DNA of 64,000 bases from an uncultured Ilumatobacter sp. (GTDB lineage: Bacteria; Actinomycetota; Acidimicrobiia; Acidimicrobiales; Ilumatobacteraceae), in assembly GCA_905480335.1 (NCBI GenBank), contig CAJQPY010000003.1, forward strand, positions 1 to 64,000, written 5' to 3'. Positions 38,777-47,926 of the stretch are shown here, in pieces (positions within the stretch are counted from its first letter, which is position 1; each line of letters starts with the position of its first letter). The notes under the pieces are model-generated. The model saw nothing but the letters and a program-made list of their open reading frames with translations, had not been told where the DNA came from and made no database searches. Made by a program: the position numbers and the translations under genes.

Positions 38777-39532
38777 TTAAGGGGCGACGAGTGCAGCGCC
38801 GACGATGCCGGCGTTGTTCGCCATTGAGGCCACCACAATTTCGGTGTCGATCGAGATCAGGTCGAGCCACTTGTGAGGTGACTTGCTCGCACCGCCACCT
38901 ACCACGAAGAGGTCAGGGCTGAACAGGGCCTCGACATGGCGTAGGTAGTGCTCGACTCGCCCCGCCCACTGCGGCCAGTTGAGTCCATCGCGCTTGCGTG
39001 CGCTTGTGGCGGCCCGCGTCTCCGCGTCGTAGCCGTCGAGTTCAAGATGGCCGAGCTCGGTGTTGGGGACGAGCAACCCATTGACGAAAAGCCCCGAACC
39101 GATCCCCGTACCGAACGTGAGCATCATCGCAACACCTGCAAAGTTTGCAGCGACCCCGTAGCGAACCTCAGCGAGCCCAGCAGCATCAGCGTCGTTGATC
39201 ATGTGCACGCCGACACCGATCGCTTCGCTGAAGATCCGGTCGGCGTCGACATTCAGCCACGACTCATCGATGTTCGCTGCCGATCCGACAGTCCCATTGC
39301 GAACGATCGCCGGGAAGGCACACCCGACACTCCCCTCCCACCCGTGATGCCCGACGAGTTCGACGACGACTTCTGCCATCGCCTCAGGCGTTGCGGGCTG
39401 CGGCGTGTCGATGCGGTAGCGATCAGTGACCAGCCCTCCTGTTGCGAGATCAACAATGGCCGCCTTCATTCCACTGCCACCGATGTCGATACCAAAGGCC
39501 TGGCCGATGGGGGCACTACTCAAGGTCGTCAC
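38777..39532 (-). CDS. ppgK: Polyphosphate glucokinase
   Basis: A 251-residue ROK-family kinase phosphorylating glucose with polyphosphate (and usually ATP), typical of actinobacteria. GIDIGGSGMKAAIVD (residues 14-28) is the phosphate-1 motif. INDADAAGLAEVRYG and LTFGTGIGSGLFVNG are the glucose and phosphate-2 regions, and TELGHLELDGYDAE is characteristic of PpgK. It feeds glucose 6-phosphate to the PGI domain encoded at 11212-13545. Transcribed alone or with upstream sequence; the acyl-CoA dehydrogenase stop lies 61 bases upstream on the same strand. Confidence 0.94.
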   Translation of the reverse strand: MTTLSSAPIGQAFGIDIGGSGMKAAIVDLATGGLVTDRYRIDTPQPATPEAMAEVVVELVGHHGWEGSVGCAFPAIVRNGTVGSAANIDESWLNVDADRIFSEAIGVGVHMINDADAAGLAEVRYGVAANFAGVAMMLTFGTGIGSGLFVNGLLVPNTELGHLELDGYDAETRAATSARKRDGLNWPQWAGRVEHYLRHVEALFSPDLFVVGGGASKSPHKWLDLISIDTEIVVASMANNAGIVGAALVAP

Positions 39533-39593
39533 GAGGCGGCACGGTAGCGGTCGGGGCGATCTGCGCGAACAATTCCCGGTCGAGCGGGCGGTC

Positions 39594-40817
39594 TTACACT
39601 GTGGACTTGCGCGCCTCCGACCAGCTCATCCCGCGCTCGAGGTTTGGTTCACGCGACAGACCGAGTACATGCTCGGCAACAATGTTGCGCTGAACTGCGA
39701 ACGTCCCGCCCCCAAGGGTCAACGCTGGATGAAATAAGTAGCCGAAGTGCCAAATCGGATCGACATCGGGGAACTGGGCGTCAAAATTGTTCTCCGTAGG
39801 GCCGCCCCGCATCGCGGACGGCACATGGCCGGACGGCCCCGATCCGTCGAGCATGCCGTTGGCTCCCGCGAGGTCCTTCGCGAGGGCCAGCACGTGCTGA
39901 CCGTGGTCGTCGGCCATGATCTTCTGAATCGAGGCCTCGGCCCCCGGGGTCTTGCCCTGCAACGTTGCGCTCAAACTCCGAAACCGGTTGAGTCGAAGCA
40001 GCTCCGCTTCGATGTAGACGTTGACTGCCCGCTGGCGCATCAAGGGATCGGCGAGGCCTCCTTGCTTACGACACAGGTCGATCAGCAGCTCGGCCGACGG
40101 ACCGACGCCCCACATCGATCCCGCCGACGACAGCGACACGCGTTCGTTCGAGAGTGTCACCTTGGCGAGTCGCCAACCATCGCCCTCGTCACCGATGCGA
40201 TTAGCGACAGGAAGTCGCACGTTGTCGAAGAACACCTGGTTAAACGAATGCGCAGTGGTCATGTCGACAATCGGCGACATCGAAAGCCCCTCGGCATCCA
40301 TCGGCATGATGAAGTACGAGATGCCCTTGTGCTTCGGCTGATCTGGATCGGTGCGCGCAATCAAGATGCCGAACTTGGAATGATGCGCACCGCTCGACCA
40401 GATTTTTGATCCATTGATGACGTACTCATCACCGTCGCGCTCGGCACGAGTTGCAAGGTTTGCCAAGTCTGAGCCCGCTTCGGTTTCAGAGAACAACTGA
40501 CACCAGAACTCCTCGCCGGAGAAGATCTTCGGAAGGTAGCGCTCGTGATGCTCCTGTGTCCCGGCGAGCAAAATGGTTGGAGCGGCCCAGCCGATCCCAA
40601 TCTGGTTGTTTGGTCGCCGGATCCGCGCGCGAGATAGTTCGTCGTCGATTACCAACTGGTCAATAGGATCCGCGTTGAGCCCCCAAGGAGCCGGCCAGTG
40701 GGGCACCACGTAACCGGCCTCAGCGAGTTGCTGGCCTGTCGGACTTGGGTTATCCGCAATCCAGTCGCGAACACGCTGGCGAGTCGGGTGGTCCTCTGGT
40801 GGCAGGTCGAAATCCAT
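39594..40817 (-). CDS. Acyl-CoA dehydrogenase family protein
   Basis: A 407-residue FAD enzyme. The start MDFDLPPEDHPTRQRVRDW leads into the N-terminal helical domain. The beta domain has QLFSETEAGSDLANLATRAE and NGSKIWSSGAHHSKFGILIART, and the C-terminal helices include TLSNERVSLSSAG and AGANGMLDGSG. ALTLGGGTFAVQRNIVAEHVLGL is the end motif in which EG of many ACADs is replaced by GG, so the catalytic base may be elsewhere, as in steroid-degrading FadE heteromers. The ATG at 40817 was chosen; the frame stays open 101 codons upstream without conserved sequence. Substrate unknown. Confidence 0.92.
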   Translation of the reverse strand: MDFDLPPEDHPTRQRVRDWIADNPSPTGQQLAEAGYVVPHWPAPWGLNADPIDQLVIDDELSRARIRRPNNQIGIGWAAPTILLAGTQEHHERYLPKIFSGEEFWCQLFSETEAGSDLANLATRAERDGDEYVINGSKIWSSGAHHSKFGILIARTDPDQPKHKGISYFIMPMDAEGLSMSPIVDMTTAHSFNQVFFDNVRLPVANRIGDEGDGWRLAKVTLSNERVSLSSAGSMWGVGPSAELLIDLCRKQGGLADPLMRQRAVNVYIEAELLRLNRFRSLSATLQGKTPGAEASIQKIMADDHGQHVLALAKDLAGANGMLDGSGPSGHVPSAMRGGPTENNFDAQFPDVDPIWHFGYLFHPALTLGGGTFAVQRNIVAEHVLGLSREPNLERGMSWSEARKSTV

Positions 40818-40969
40818 CGCCCGCCATCCTGGCCGATCCGATCCCCCTCGCAAGGATCGGCGCGATGCGGGCGGACGGGATTCCCGGTGGCAGGCTCGAA
40901 CCGTGAGGGCCCCACCGGCGACAACCGATCCGAACGCGAATGCGACGCCCGTCGGCGTGCTGGTCGGGG

Positions 40970-41137
40970 CCCGGGTTCGGCGAAATGTACGCCGTCCATC
41001 GACTTCGATGCGACGGCTTCGACGTGTGTGCGGTCGAATCTGGCGGCAACGTCGGTGGAACGTGGTACTGAAGCCGCTACCCGGGGGTTCGATGCGACAT
41101 CGAGTGGACGTGGAATCCAAGCTCGGTACTTCAAACG
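40970..41137 (+). pseudogene. Relic of a flavin-containing (Baeyer-Villiger type) monooxygenase
   Basis: Reading from 40973 gives GFGEMYAVHRLRCDGFDVCA and VESGGNVGGTWY, then TGA (41069), then SRYPGVRCDIE and PSSVLQTYLR. This matches the FAD-binding N-terminus of BVMOs, where GTWYWNRYPGARCDxES is diagnostic, so the TGA replaces a Trp codon. The preceding GxGxxG start is in another frame (frameshift near 40970), and homology ends after about 60 codons. The rest of 40818-41415 holds no intact gene. Confidence 0.7.
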
Positions 41138-41415
41138 TACCTACGCTCCCAGGACGGTGCGCCTCACGTCACCGACGACGACACACGCATCGCCGGATCG
41201 ACCGTCGTGGAGTTGAAGAGCATCCACGCCCGTTCATGGGTCAATCGTAGGTCGCCGCACGTCTTCACACTCGGCAGCGTCCGTACGATCAGATCACCTT
41301 ACATGACACGACGACCGGTGTGCCGACCCCCCCTGGACACCGGCGTTACATTCCTCGAGTTCATCCGAGATCGCTGACAACCGGGGCAGTTCCCGACACG
41401 AGAGCAGCCACAGTC

Positions 41416-42288
41416 TCAGTTGCCGACGTATTGGTAGCCGAAGCGTCCCTTAATGCAGAGGTTGCCGTGGGTGACCGAGTGGTCGACCGGCGAGGTGACC
41501 TTGACGATCTCATTGTCCTGAACGTGCAACTCGAGATTGCAGCCAACACCACAGTACGAACAGACCGTCGTCGTCACTGTCTGCTCCTCCTCGCGCCAGC
41601 TTTCGGACCGACGGAGATCGAATTCACTCTTGAATTGCAGGGCGTTCGTCGGGCAAACCGCCACACAGTTGCCGCAGTACACACAGGCAGAGTCTGGCAG
41701 CACAACGTCGAACTCAGTTGAGACCCGGTTGTCGAACCCACGCCCCGCCACTGCGATGGCGAAGGTGTGCTGCGCATCATCTCCACAAGCCTCGACGCAC
41801 TTGTAGCAGAGCACGCACTTGTCGTAGTCCCGAATGTAAAGCTCGTCCTGGATACGAATCGGTTCCTCAATCACCTCTCGGTCGTCGACGTATCGAGTCA
41901 CGTCGGCCTCATAGCGAACCGAGTACTGGTTTATCTCGGGAGCTTGGCTCAGGTCAACACTCGATCCAAGGAACTCAAGCACCATCTTGCGACTGTGGCG
42001 CACCCGGTCTGAGTCGGTCTGGATCTCCATCCCGGCCTCTGCCAGGCGCGAGCAAGACGGCACGAGTGTGCGATTGCCTGTCACTTCGACGACACATACT
42101 CGACAGACGTTGACTGGGGTAAGGTTCTCGGCGTAGCAGATCGTCGGCGTGTCAATGCCGCTCGCAGTGCACGCGTCAAGGATCGTGGCGCCCCGAGCCA
42201 CCGACACGTCATTGTTATTGATGCGCACCGTCACCGACTCAACGGCCGACTCGCCCTCAGCGTGAGTGTCAGACTCGATGGTGGTCAT
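41416..42288 (-). CDS. Formate dehydrogenase iron-sulfur/molybdenum-domain-I protein (split N-terminus of FdhA)
   Basis: A 290-residue electron-transfer protein equal to the N-terminal third of NAD-dependent formate dehydrogenase alpha subunits. It carries a plant-type [2Fe-2S] site (C51, C62, C65, C79), two [4Fe-4S] sites (C158/161/164/168 and C202/205/208/212), and the Mo-enzyme [4Fe-4S] domain TTVCSYCGVGCNLELHV with C243, C246, C250 and C278. It stops at GRFGYQYVGN, where fused homologues run on into the molybdopterin-binding domains. Those are encoded separately upstream at 44082-46055. Its ATG overlaps the stop of the NuoEF-like gene by four bases. It should assemble with the catalytic polypeptide in the cytoplasm to pass electrons to the diaphorase. 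Confidence 0.88.
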   Translation of the reverse strand: MTTIESDTHAEGESAVESVTVRINNNDVSVARGATILDACTASGIDTPTICYAENLTPVNVCRVCVVEVTGNRTLVPSCSRLAEAGMEIQTDSDRVRHSRKMVLEFLGSSVDLSQAPEINQYSVRYEADVTRYVDDREVIEEPIRIQDELYIRDYDKCVLCYKCVEACGDDAQHTFAIAVAGRGFDNRVSTEFDVVLPDSACVYCGNCVAVCPTNALQFKSEFDLRRSESWREEEQTVTTTVCSYCGVGCNLELHVQDNEIVKVTSPVDHSVTHGNLCIKGRFGYQYVGN

Positions 42289-44069
42289 GGGCGATCTCCG
42301 ACCAGACCAAGGCGGATCGCCGACTGCACTGCCCCGGACGCAGTGTGTCCCAATCCGCAGATTGAGGCGTCGCGCATGACCGTCGCCATGTCATCAATCA
42401 GCGTGTTGCGTTCATCGGACAGCGCGCCGTTGGCAGCCATCTCAACGAGTACTTCGTGCTGCCGCGTCACACCCACGCGACACGGAACACACTGACCGCA
42501 CGATTCATTCTTGAAGAACTCAGCGATACGGAGAACGAGCGCGGTGAAGTCAACGGTGTCGTCGAACAACGTGATGACCCCCGAGCCGAGCGTCGCTCCC
42601 GCATCGCGGACTGCCTCAAGGGAAAGTTCGAGATCGAGTTGATCGGGTCCGACAAACACCCCGGCGGCCCCGCCGAGCAGAACCGCTCGTGTCATCCCGG
42701 TCGACCCGCCTGCGAGGTCAATGAGATCACCGAGTGCAATACCGAACGGGACTTCGTACAGCCCCGGGACCCTGACGTGGCCCGACAGACAGAACAGCCG
42801 ATGCCCGCTCGAACGTTCGGAACCGAGCGTGCGGTAGTGGTCACCGCCGACCTCAAGTAGGTCGAGCACATTGAGCAGCGTCTCGGGATTGTTGACCGCT
42901 GTTGGCTCGCCGAACAAACCGTAGGTGGTCGGAAAGGGCGGCTTGTTGCGCGGCTCACCGCGATATCCCTCGATCGATTCCATTAGTGCGGTCTCCTCGC
43001 CACAGATGTAGGCGCCCGCCCCTCTCCGGAGTTCGATATCAAAACGAGCACCGGAGTCCATCACGTTGTCGCCGAGCAGTCCGGCGATACGGCACTGTTC
43101 GATGGCGTTGCGTAATCGCGTCGTTGCCAACGGGTACTCGCCACGGATGTAGATCCAGCCATTGTCGGCGCCCACCGTCAGACCGGCGATTGTGAGTGAC
43201 TCGATCAACGCAAACGGATCGTTCTCCATCACGATTCGGTCCTTAAACGTTCCCGGTTCAGATTCGTCAGCATTAGCAATGACGTGTTTCGGACGACCCC
43301 GTTCGTCAGCGACAGCACGCCACTTGACGGCGGTCGGGAACGCTGCGCCACCCCGACCTAACAGTTCGGCAGATTTAACCTCGTCGATCACGGCATCCGA
43401 GCCGATTTCGATCGCATAACGCAACATCGCGTAGCCGCCGTGATCATGGTACGACTGCAGCGAAGTGGGGTCGACGACCCCGACACGGTGGAGCAGCCGG
43501 AGTTTTGACGACCCGTGTTGTGGCAGACGGTACGACGTCGGGTCGGCGATGCTTGCAGCGTCAGCTGGGACCCGGTCCGGTTCTGCGCGGCCTTGGATGA
43601 ACTGCGCTGGGGCACGCTCGCACTGCCCGATGCAGGGTCCACGGTGAACCCGCTCGCCTTCGGCTTCAAGCGAGCGAGCGAGCGCCTCGGCACCAGCGAT
43701 ATGACATGACGTATCCATGCAGACGTGGTGCACCGATTGGCCGTGGGCCGGGTCGGTGGTGCGGAACAATTCGTAGAATGTGGCAACACCGAACCCCTCC
43801 GCCGGAGGAACCTGGAGAGCCCCACAGAGGTAGTTGAGGCCACCCGGACTAATCCAGCCGGCCTCGGCCTGCAGGGCATGAAGTCCGGGTAGGAGGAGGT
43901 GACGACGCTCGCGGCGACGTTCGGTGCCCCCGCGGACGACACGTTCGGTCTCGTAGACCACGGCGTGGTCAGCTGGCGCGATCACTGCGTCGACGACAGC
44001 ACGTTCGGCATCTGTCGAGGTGTCGACCGACAGCTTCAGGTCAGCCACGCTGCCTCCAGCGTTCCGCAT
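42285..44069 (-). CDS. Formate dehydrogenase diaphorase subunit, NuoE-NuoF fusion
   Basis: A 594-residue NAD-reducing subunit. Residues about 20-165 are NuoE/FdsG-like thioredoxin-fold [2Fe-2S] with C117, C122, C146 and C150. Residues about 200-594 are NuoF/FdsB-like: FMN site LGRGGAAFPTAVKW (238-250), NADH motif RGAGAYICGEETAL (349-362), and a [4Fe-4S] site ESCGQCVPC (C524, C527, C530) with C571. Electrons from formate would pass through these clusters to NAD+. Separate genes are usual in fds operons; fusion is also seen in some HoxF and FdhB proteins. It starts 12 bases after the fdhA stop and overlaps the iron-sulfur gene downstream. Confidence 0.92.
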   Translation of the reverse strand: MRNAGGSVADLKLSVDTSTDAERAVVDAVIAPADHAVVYETERVVRGGTERRRERRHLLLPGLHALQAEAGWISPGGLNYLCGALQVPPAEGFGVATFYELFRTTDPAHGQSVHHVCMDTSCHIAGAEALARSLEAEGERVHRGPCIGQCERAPAQFIQGRAEPDRVPADAASIADPTSYRLPQHGSSKLRLLHRVGVVDPTSLQSYHDHGGYAMLRYAIEIGSDAVIDEVKSAELLGRGGAAFPTAVKWRAVADERGRPKHVIANADESEPGTFKDRIVMENDPFALIESLTIAGLTVGADNGWIYIRGEYPLATTRLRNAIEQCRIAGLLGDNVMDSGARFDIELRRGAGAYICGEETALMESIEGYRGEPRNKPPFPTTYGLFGEPTAVNNPETLLNVLDLLEVGGDHYRTLGSERSSGHRLFCLSGHVRVPGLYEVPFGIALGDLIDLAGGSTGMTRAVLLGGAAGVFVGPDQLDLELSLEAVRDAGATLGSGVITLFDDTVDFTALVLRIAEFFKNESCGQCVPCRVGVTRQHEVLVEMAANGALSDERNTLIDDMATVMRDASICGLGHTASGAVQSAIRLGLVGDRP

Positions 44070-44081
44070 TCGGACGGAACA

Positions 44082-46055
44082 TCAGGAGCCGGCCATGGGG
44101 ATTGGGAAGTCGATTTTGTCGATACGGATAGCGGCAGCCTTGAATTCGGAGGTACCCGACCGCTTGTCCCATGCGTCATTGGTCAACTTGTTGATGTCGA
44201 CAAGATCGGGGAAGTGATAGGTGGTGAAGGTCAGCCCAATCGGAATGTCGAACTGGAAACGCACTGCCATTTCGACCGAGCCACGCGGAGAAGACACGCG
44301 AACCCGCTCTCCGTCGCTCAGCCCTAGGGATTCGCCGTCGACGGGATTGATGTCAAGCGCTTCGCCGTAGCGAATCGGTGATGTGAATCCGTTCGACTGC
44401 ACACCGGTGTTGTACGAGTCGAGCGACCGCCCGGTCGTGAGGCGCAGCGGGAACTCCTCGGTGAGCTGTTCCTTCGGCCCCTCGTGTTCCACGACCGAGA
44501 AGGGCGCCGGCGCACGACCCCCGAGATCGTCGGCCCAGAGCCATCCGTGCAGGAAGGGTGAACCCGGGTGATCGAGGCTCGGACACGGCCACTGGAGGCC
44601 ACCGGCCTCGAGTCGCTCATACGACATGCCTGCATGCAGCGGCGACAAGGAACGCAACTCGTCCCACAGCGCTTCCGGCTCATTTGTGCCGAGATCAACG
44701 CCCATTCGGTCGGCGAGATCGATAATGATGTCGATGTCGTGGCGCGCCTCACCCGGCGGCGTGACCGCGCCGCGAACGCGCTGCACTCGCCGCTCCGACG
44801 ACGTGACAGTGCCATCCGACTCGGCCCAAGCCACCGATGCAGGCAGTACGACGTCAGCCAACTGGGCGGTCCGGGTCAGGAAGATGTCCTGAACCACGAG
44901 GCAGTCGAGACCGCTCAGCAACGCACGAGCACGGTCGACGTCGGCCTCAGAGTCGGCCGGGTTCTCCCCCACCACGTAGACGGCCGTCAGCTCGCTGCGT
45001 TCCATCGCCTCGAACATGAGGGTGAGATGGATCCCGGGGGTCGGATTGAGGCCCATTCCGTAGGCCGCTTCAAACTTGGTGCGATCGGCGTCATCATCAA
45101 TCCGCTGGAATCCTGGCAACTTGTCCGGGAGCGCTCCCATATCGCCGCCACCCTGCACGTTGTTCTGTCCGCGCAGCGGAACCAGCCCCGAACCCCAGCG
45201 ACCGACATGACCGGTCAGGAGTGCGAGGTTGCACAACGAGAGCACGTTGTCGACTGCGTTGTGATGTTCGGTGATGCCGAGAGTCCAAAGGATCTGGCTT
45301 TTCCCGCCCGTGGCGTAGGCGTGAGCAACCTCGCGGATCGCTGTTGCGGGCACGCCAGTGATCTCAGCGGCAACGTCGAGGGTGTAGGGCTCGACGGCAG
45401 CAGCAAAGTCCTCGTAGCCTCGGGTCGAGCGGATGATGAAGTCGTCGTTGGCGAGGCCGGCGTGGATGATCTCGCGAGCGATCGCATTTGCGAGCGCAAT
45501 ATCGGTGCCGACGTCGATCCCGAGCCACAGATCGGCGAACTTCGACGACGATGTCCGCCGCGGGTCAACGCTGTACATTCTCGCGCCGTTGTCGAGGCCC
45601 TTCATCAAGTGATGGAAGAAGATCGGGTGCGCTTCGCGAGCGTTCGAGCCCCAGAGCAGAATCACGTCTGCTTCCTCAATCTCTGCGTACGAGACTGTCC
45701 CGCCACCTGCACCGAACACTGTCGCCAGACCGACGACCGAGGGAGCGTGTCAAGTCCGATTGCAGGAGTCGATGTTGTTCGACCCCATGGCCATGCGTGC
45801 AAACTTCTGGGCGAGGTAGTTCACCTCGTTCGTAGCCTTCGAGCACGAGAACATGCCGAAGGCGTTGGGCCGCGTCCCGTCAACGATTGCGGTGCGGGCG
45901 ACGCTGAGCCCTGCTGCTGCCCGGTCAAGCGCTTCGTCCCACGTCGCCGACCGCAGCGGCGCATCTTTCGTGTCGCGCACCATCGGGGTGGTTAGTCGCG
46001 GCAACTTAGGTGCCGCGACTTGTTCACGATGCGGGCGTTTCGATCGCTTCCCCAT
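44082..46055 (-). CDS. Formate dehydrogenase catalytic subunit, selenocysteine-containing (UGA at 45750-45752)
   Basis: One 657-residue gene read through an in-frame TGA at codon 102. Upstream of it the frame runs ATWDEALDRAAAGLS to SCNRT; directly after it HAPSVVGLATVFGAGGGTVS. In formate dehydrogenases the residue between RT/RV and H(A/G)PS is the molybdenum-ligating Cys or Sec, so UGA here encodes Sec. Later motifs (ILLWGSNAREAHPIFFHHLM, YSVDPRRTSSSKFADLWL, LRGQNNVQGGGDMGALP, LTTGRSLDSYNTGVQS) cover the bis-MGD binding domains. The N-terminal [4Fe-4S] domain is absent and encoded at 41416-42288. The end is DKIDFPIPMAGS. No Tat signal, so cytoplasmic. First gene of a three-gene operon; ATG at 46055 has no clear ribosome site. 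Confidence 0.9.
45721..45737 (-). promoter_or_regulatory. Bacterial SECIS element in the formate dehydrogenase gene
   Basis: In the mRNA, GUCGUC-GGUCU-GGCGAC forms a 6-base stem (one G-U pair) with apical loop GGUCU. The loop begins 18 bases after the UGA, the same sequence and distance as the GGUCU loop read by SelB in E. coli fdhF. The host would need SelA, SelB, SelC and SelD, none of which is in this window. Confidence 0.8.
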
Positions 46056-46235
46056 AGGGGCAAGCTACTGCGCTTTATCACGCAGGGGAATGCTTAGCGG
46101 CCCACAATCCGGGACAGTTCCACAATACGGAACGTTGAGCGTCACGGCGGCCCTCCCGATCCCTACGTTGCGGCATTGCGAAACACGCCGGGAACGACCG
46201 GACCCGTCGGGTTGGATTCGCTAGGCTGCACTCCA

Positions 46236-47309
46236 ATGCGTGACCAGCGGAACGGACAACGCGAGGGCCCGGTGTCTGCTTCCACTACTCGCTTTTCCAA
46301 GCCAGTCGAACAGCGTCGGCGCGAGGTCGTCTTAGGTCTCACTGTCGTCGGCGTGCTCGGCGCTGCTGTGGTCGCAGCGTTCGCCACTTCGGACAACTCG
46401 GGCCAGGCGACCGCAATCGCTACAGCCGACGTACTTGCCGACATCAACACCACGATCGACTCGACGGAAACTGCCTCAGTCGGCGATGAGCCCTTCGTCG
46501 AACCCGTCGACGTCGAGCTCACGGGTCTCGAGGACTCCGGTCCTTCGTCTACTGACGCCCCGCAGCGCTCGGACGGCGGCTGCACCATCGAGGCACTGTC
46601 GCTCCGGATCGGCGCAAGCGGCGACGGGGTCAAATGCTTGCAGAACGCCCTCGCCGATGCCGGCCATTTCTCGGGCTCGTCGAACGGCGAGTTCGGACAG
46701 GCCACGTTCGATGCCGTCATGCAGTACCAGTCGGCCGAAGACTTCTTCGTCGACGGCGTAGTCGGTCGCGAAACCGCGCTCGGCCTCAGGGTCTGGCCCG
46801 ACGAGGAGTCGCTCGTCACCCGCACCCCGAAGCCCGCAGCGGACGCCACCGATCTCTGGGGCGTCAAGCTGTCACCGGTCGGGTCAGCTGGCGACGATGC
46901 TCCTCCACTCCCGGAAGACTCCGGATCCGGCTACCGCGTGGTGTACGACCGGGCCGGCCAACGTGTTTGGGCGGTCGACGAAAACGAACGGGTCATCCGG
47001 TCCTGGCTGGTCTCGGGCAGCACGTACTCCAACGAGTTGCCCGGCAACCACCAGGTGTATAGCCGTTCCGAGGTATCGACCGCCTGGAATGGTAAGGCTT
47101 ACCTGCCGAACATGATTCGTTGGCTCAAGACCGAGCGCGGCGCAATCGGCTTCCACGGCATACCGACAAAAGTCTCGACCGGCGAGGTGTACCAGACGAC
47201 CGACGAACTTGGCACCCGTCTCTCCGGCGGTTGCCAACGGCAACACAATCTCGACGCCGCGTTCCTGTGGGGATTCGCCCCGGTCGGCACTCCCGTCATC
47301 GTCACCTGA
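46236..47309 (+). CDS. Peptidoglycan-binding L,D-transpeptidase
   Basis: A 357-residue type II membrane protein. One helix (about 31-50) anchors it, followed by a Thr/acidic linker. Residues about 116-185 are a peptidoglycan-binding domain (LRIGASGDGVKCLQNALADA), with a Cys pair probably forming a disulfide (C116, C134). The YkuD catalytic domain (about 230-357) has IGFHGIP (His307) and LSGGCQRQ (nucleophile Cys333), where SGGC replaces the common SHGC. The ATG at 46236 was preferred over one 20 codons upstream. Divergent from fdhA, with 180 bases between. Confidence 0.9.
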   Translation: MRDQRNGQREGPVSASTTRFSKPVEQRRREVVLGLTVVGVLGAAVVAAFATSDNSGQATAIATADVLADINTTIDSTETASVGDEPFVEPVDVELTGLEDSGPSSTDAPQRSDGGCTIEALSLRIGASGDGVKCLQNALADAGHFSGSSNGEFGQATFDAVMQYQSAEDFFVDGVVGRETALGLRVWPDEESLVTRTPKPAADATDLWGVKLSPVGSAGDDAPPLPEDSGSGYRVVYDRAGQRVWAVDENERVIRSWLVSGSTYSNELPGNHQVYSRSEVSTAWNGKAYLPNMIRWLKTERGAIGFHGIPTKVSTGEVYQTTDELGTRLSGGCQRQHNLDAAFLWGFAPVGTPVIVT

Positions 47310-47363
47310 CTGCCTCATCCTGAGCGCCTCGTCCTTTGCGCTCAAGCGGCAATCGGCGCCTCC

Positions 47364-47885
47364 CTAGCCAGCCCAGCGCGATTCCGCGCCGGCATGACCC
47401 GTTCGGATCAACCAGATCGTGGTGATCACGGCGGCGATCGCGGCAAGAACGGACAGCACCGTCGCGACAGCGTCATGCGACATGGCCGCAGTATCGGCCG
47501 AATGCGGTCGCACCGACTGATCGCGTCCACTCATCCAGTCACGGGTAACAACTGCGAGCGTGAGCACGAACCAGACGATGGCGAGCACGAACGTCGCGTT
47601 TGCAAGGTCCTCGTGATCAGCGATCTGTTGCGGCGACCCTAGGAGGAACAAGTTCTCAGCCTCGGATACGAGGAGCGACTCGCCCGACTCCTTTGCCACG
47701 AACAGCATGGCAACGAGCACAAACACTGCGACCGGCATAAACCAGCCGACTCGGACCCGCCAGTCGCTCTTGACGGCCAACATCACGGCGACCACTGCGA
47801 AGATCGGCACAAGCACCACCGGGGCATGCACCGCAAGCGGGTGCGTCGGCACCCCGAAAAACTCATCGAAGAGCCCAGCGATCAT
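47364..47885 (-). CDS. DUF2231 membrane protein
   Basis: A 173-residue integral membrane protein. GVPTHPLAVHAPVVLVPIFA at residues 11-30 is the DUF2231 signature with two conserved His, which may bind heme or a metal. Four hydrophobic helices follow, with an acidic loop (KESGESLLVSEAENLF) after the second. WLIRTGHAGAESRWAG at the C-terminus is also conserved. The family often neighbours cupredoxins and oxidases; here a cupredoxin-like lipoprotein lies 41 bases upstream on the same strand, so the two may form an operon and share a redox role. Confidence 0.87.
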   Translation of the reverse strand: MIAGLFDEFFGVPTHPLAVHAPVVLVPIFAVVAVMLAVKSDWRVRVGWFMPVAVFVLVAMLFVAKESGESLLVSEAENLFLLGSPQQIADHEDLANATFVLAIVWFVLTLAVVTRDWMSGRDQSVRPHSADTAAMSHDAVATVLSVLAAIAAVITTIWLIRTGHAGAESRWAG

Positions 47886-47926
47886 TTGCGCAACCTAGTC
47901 GGTGCGCAGAACCTGACCTGGATTAC

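Noticed and set aside
41069-41071. TGA in the flavin monooxygenase fragment as another Sec codon
   Set aside because: The position is a conserved Trp, not Cys, and the fragment also carries a frameshift and truncation.
45719-45753. Reading the formate dehydrogenase as two genes or a nonsense-mutated pseudogene
   Set aside because: The break is a single TGA at the known Sec/Cys position with intact frame and full homology on both sides plus a SECIS-like hairpin.
44568-45995. A 475-codon open frame antisense to the formate dehydrogenase gene
   Set aside because: No recognisable domain; the opposite strand carries a clear molybdoenzyme along the whole length.
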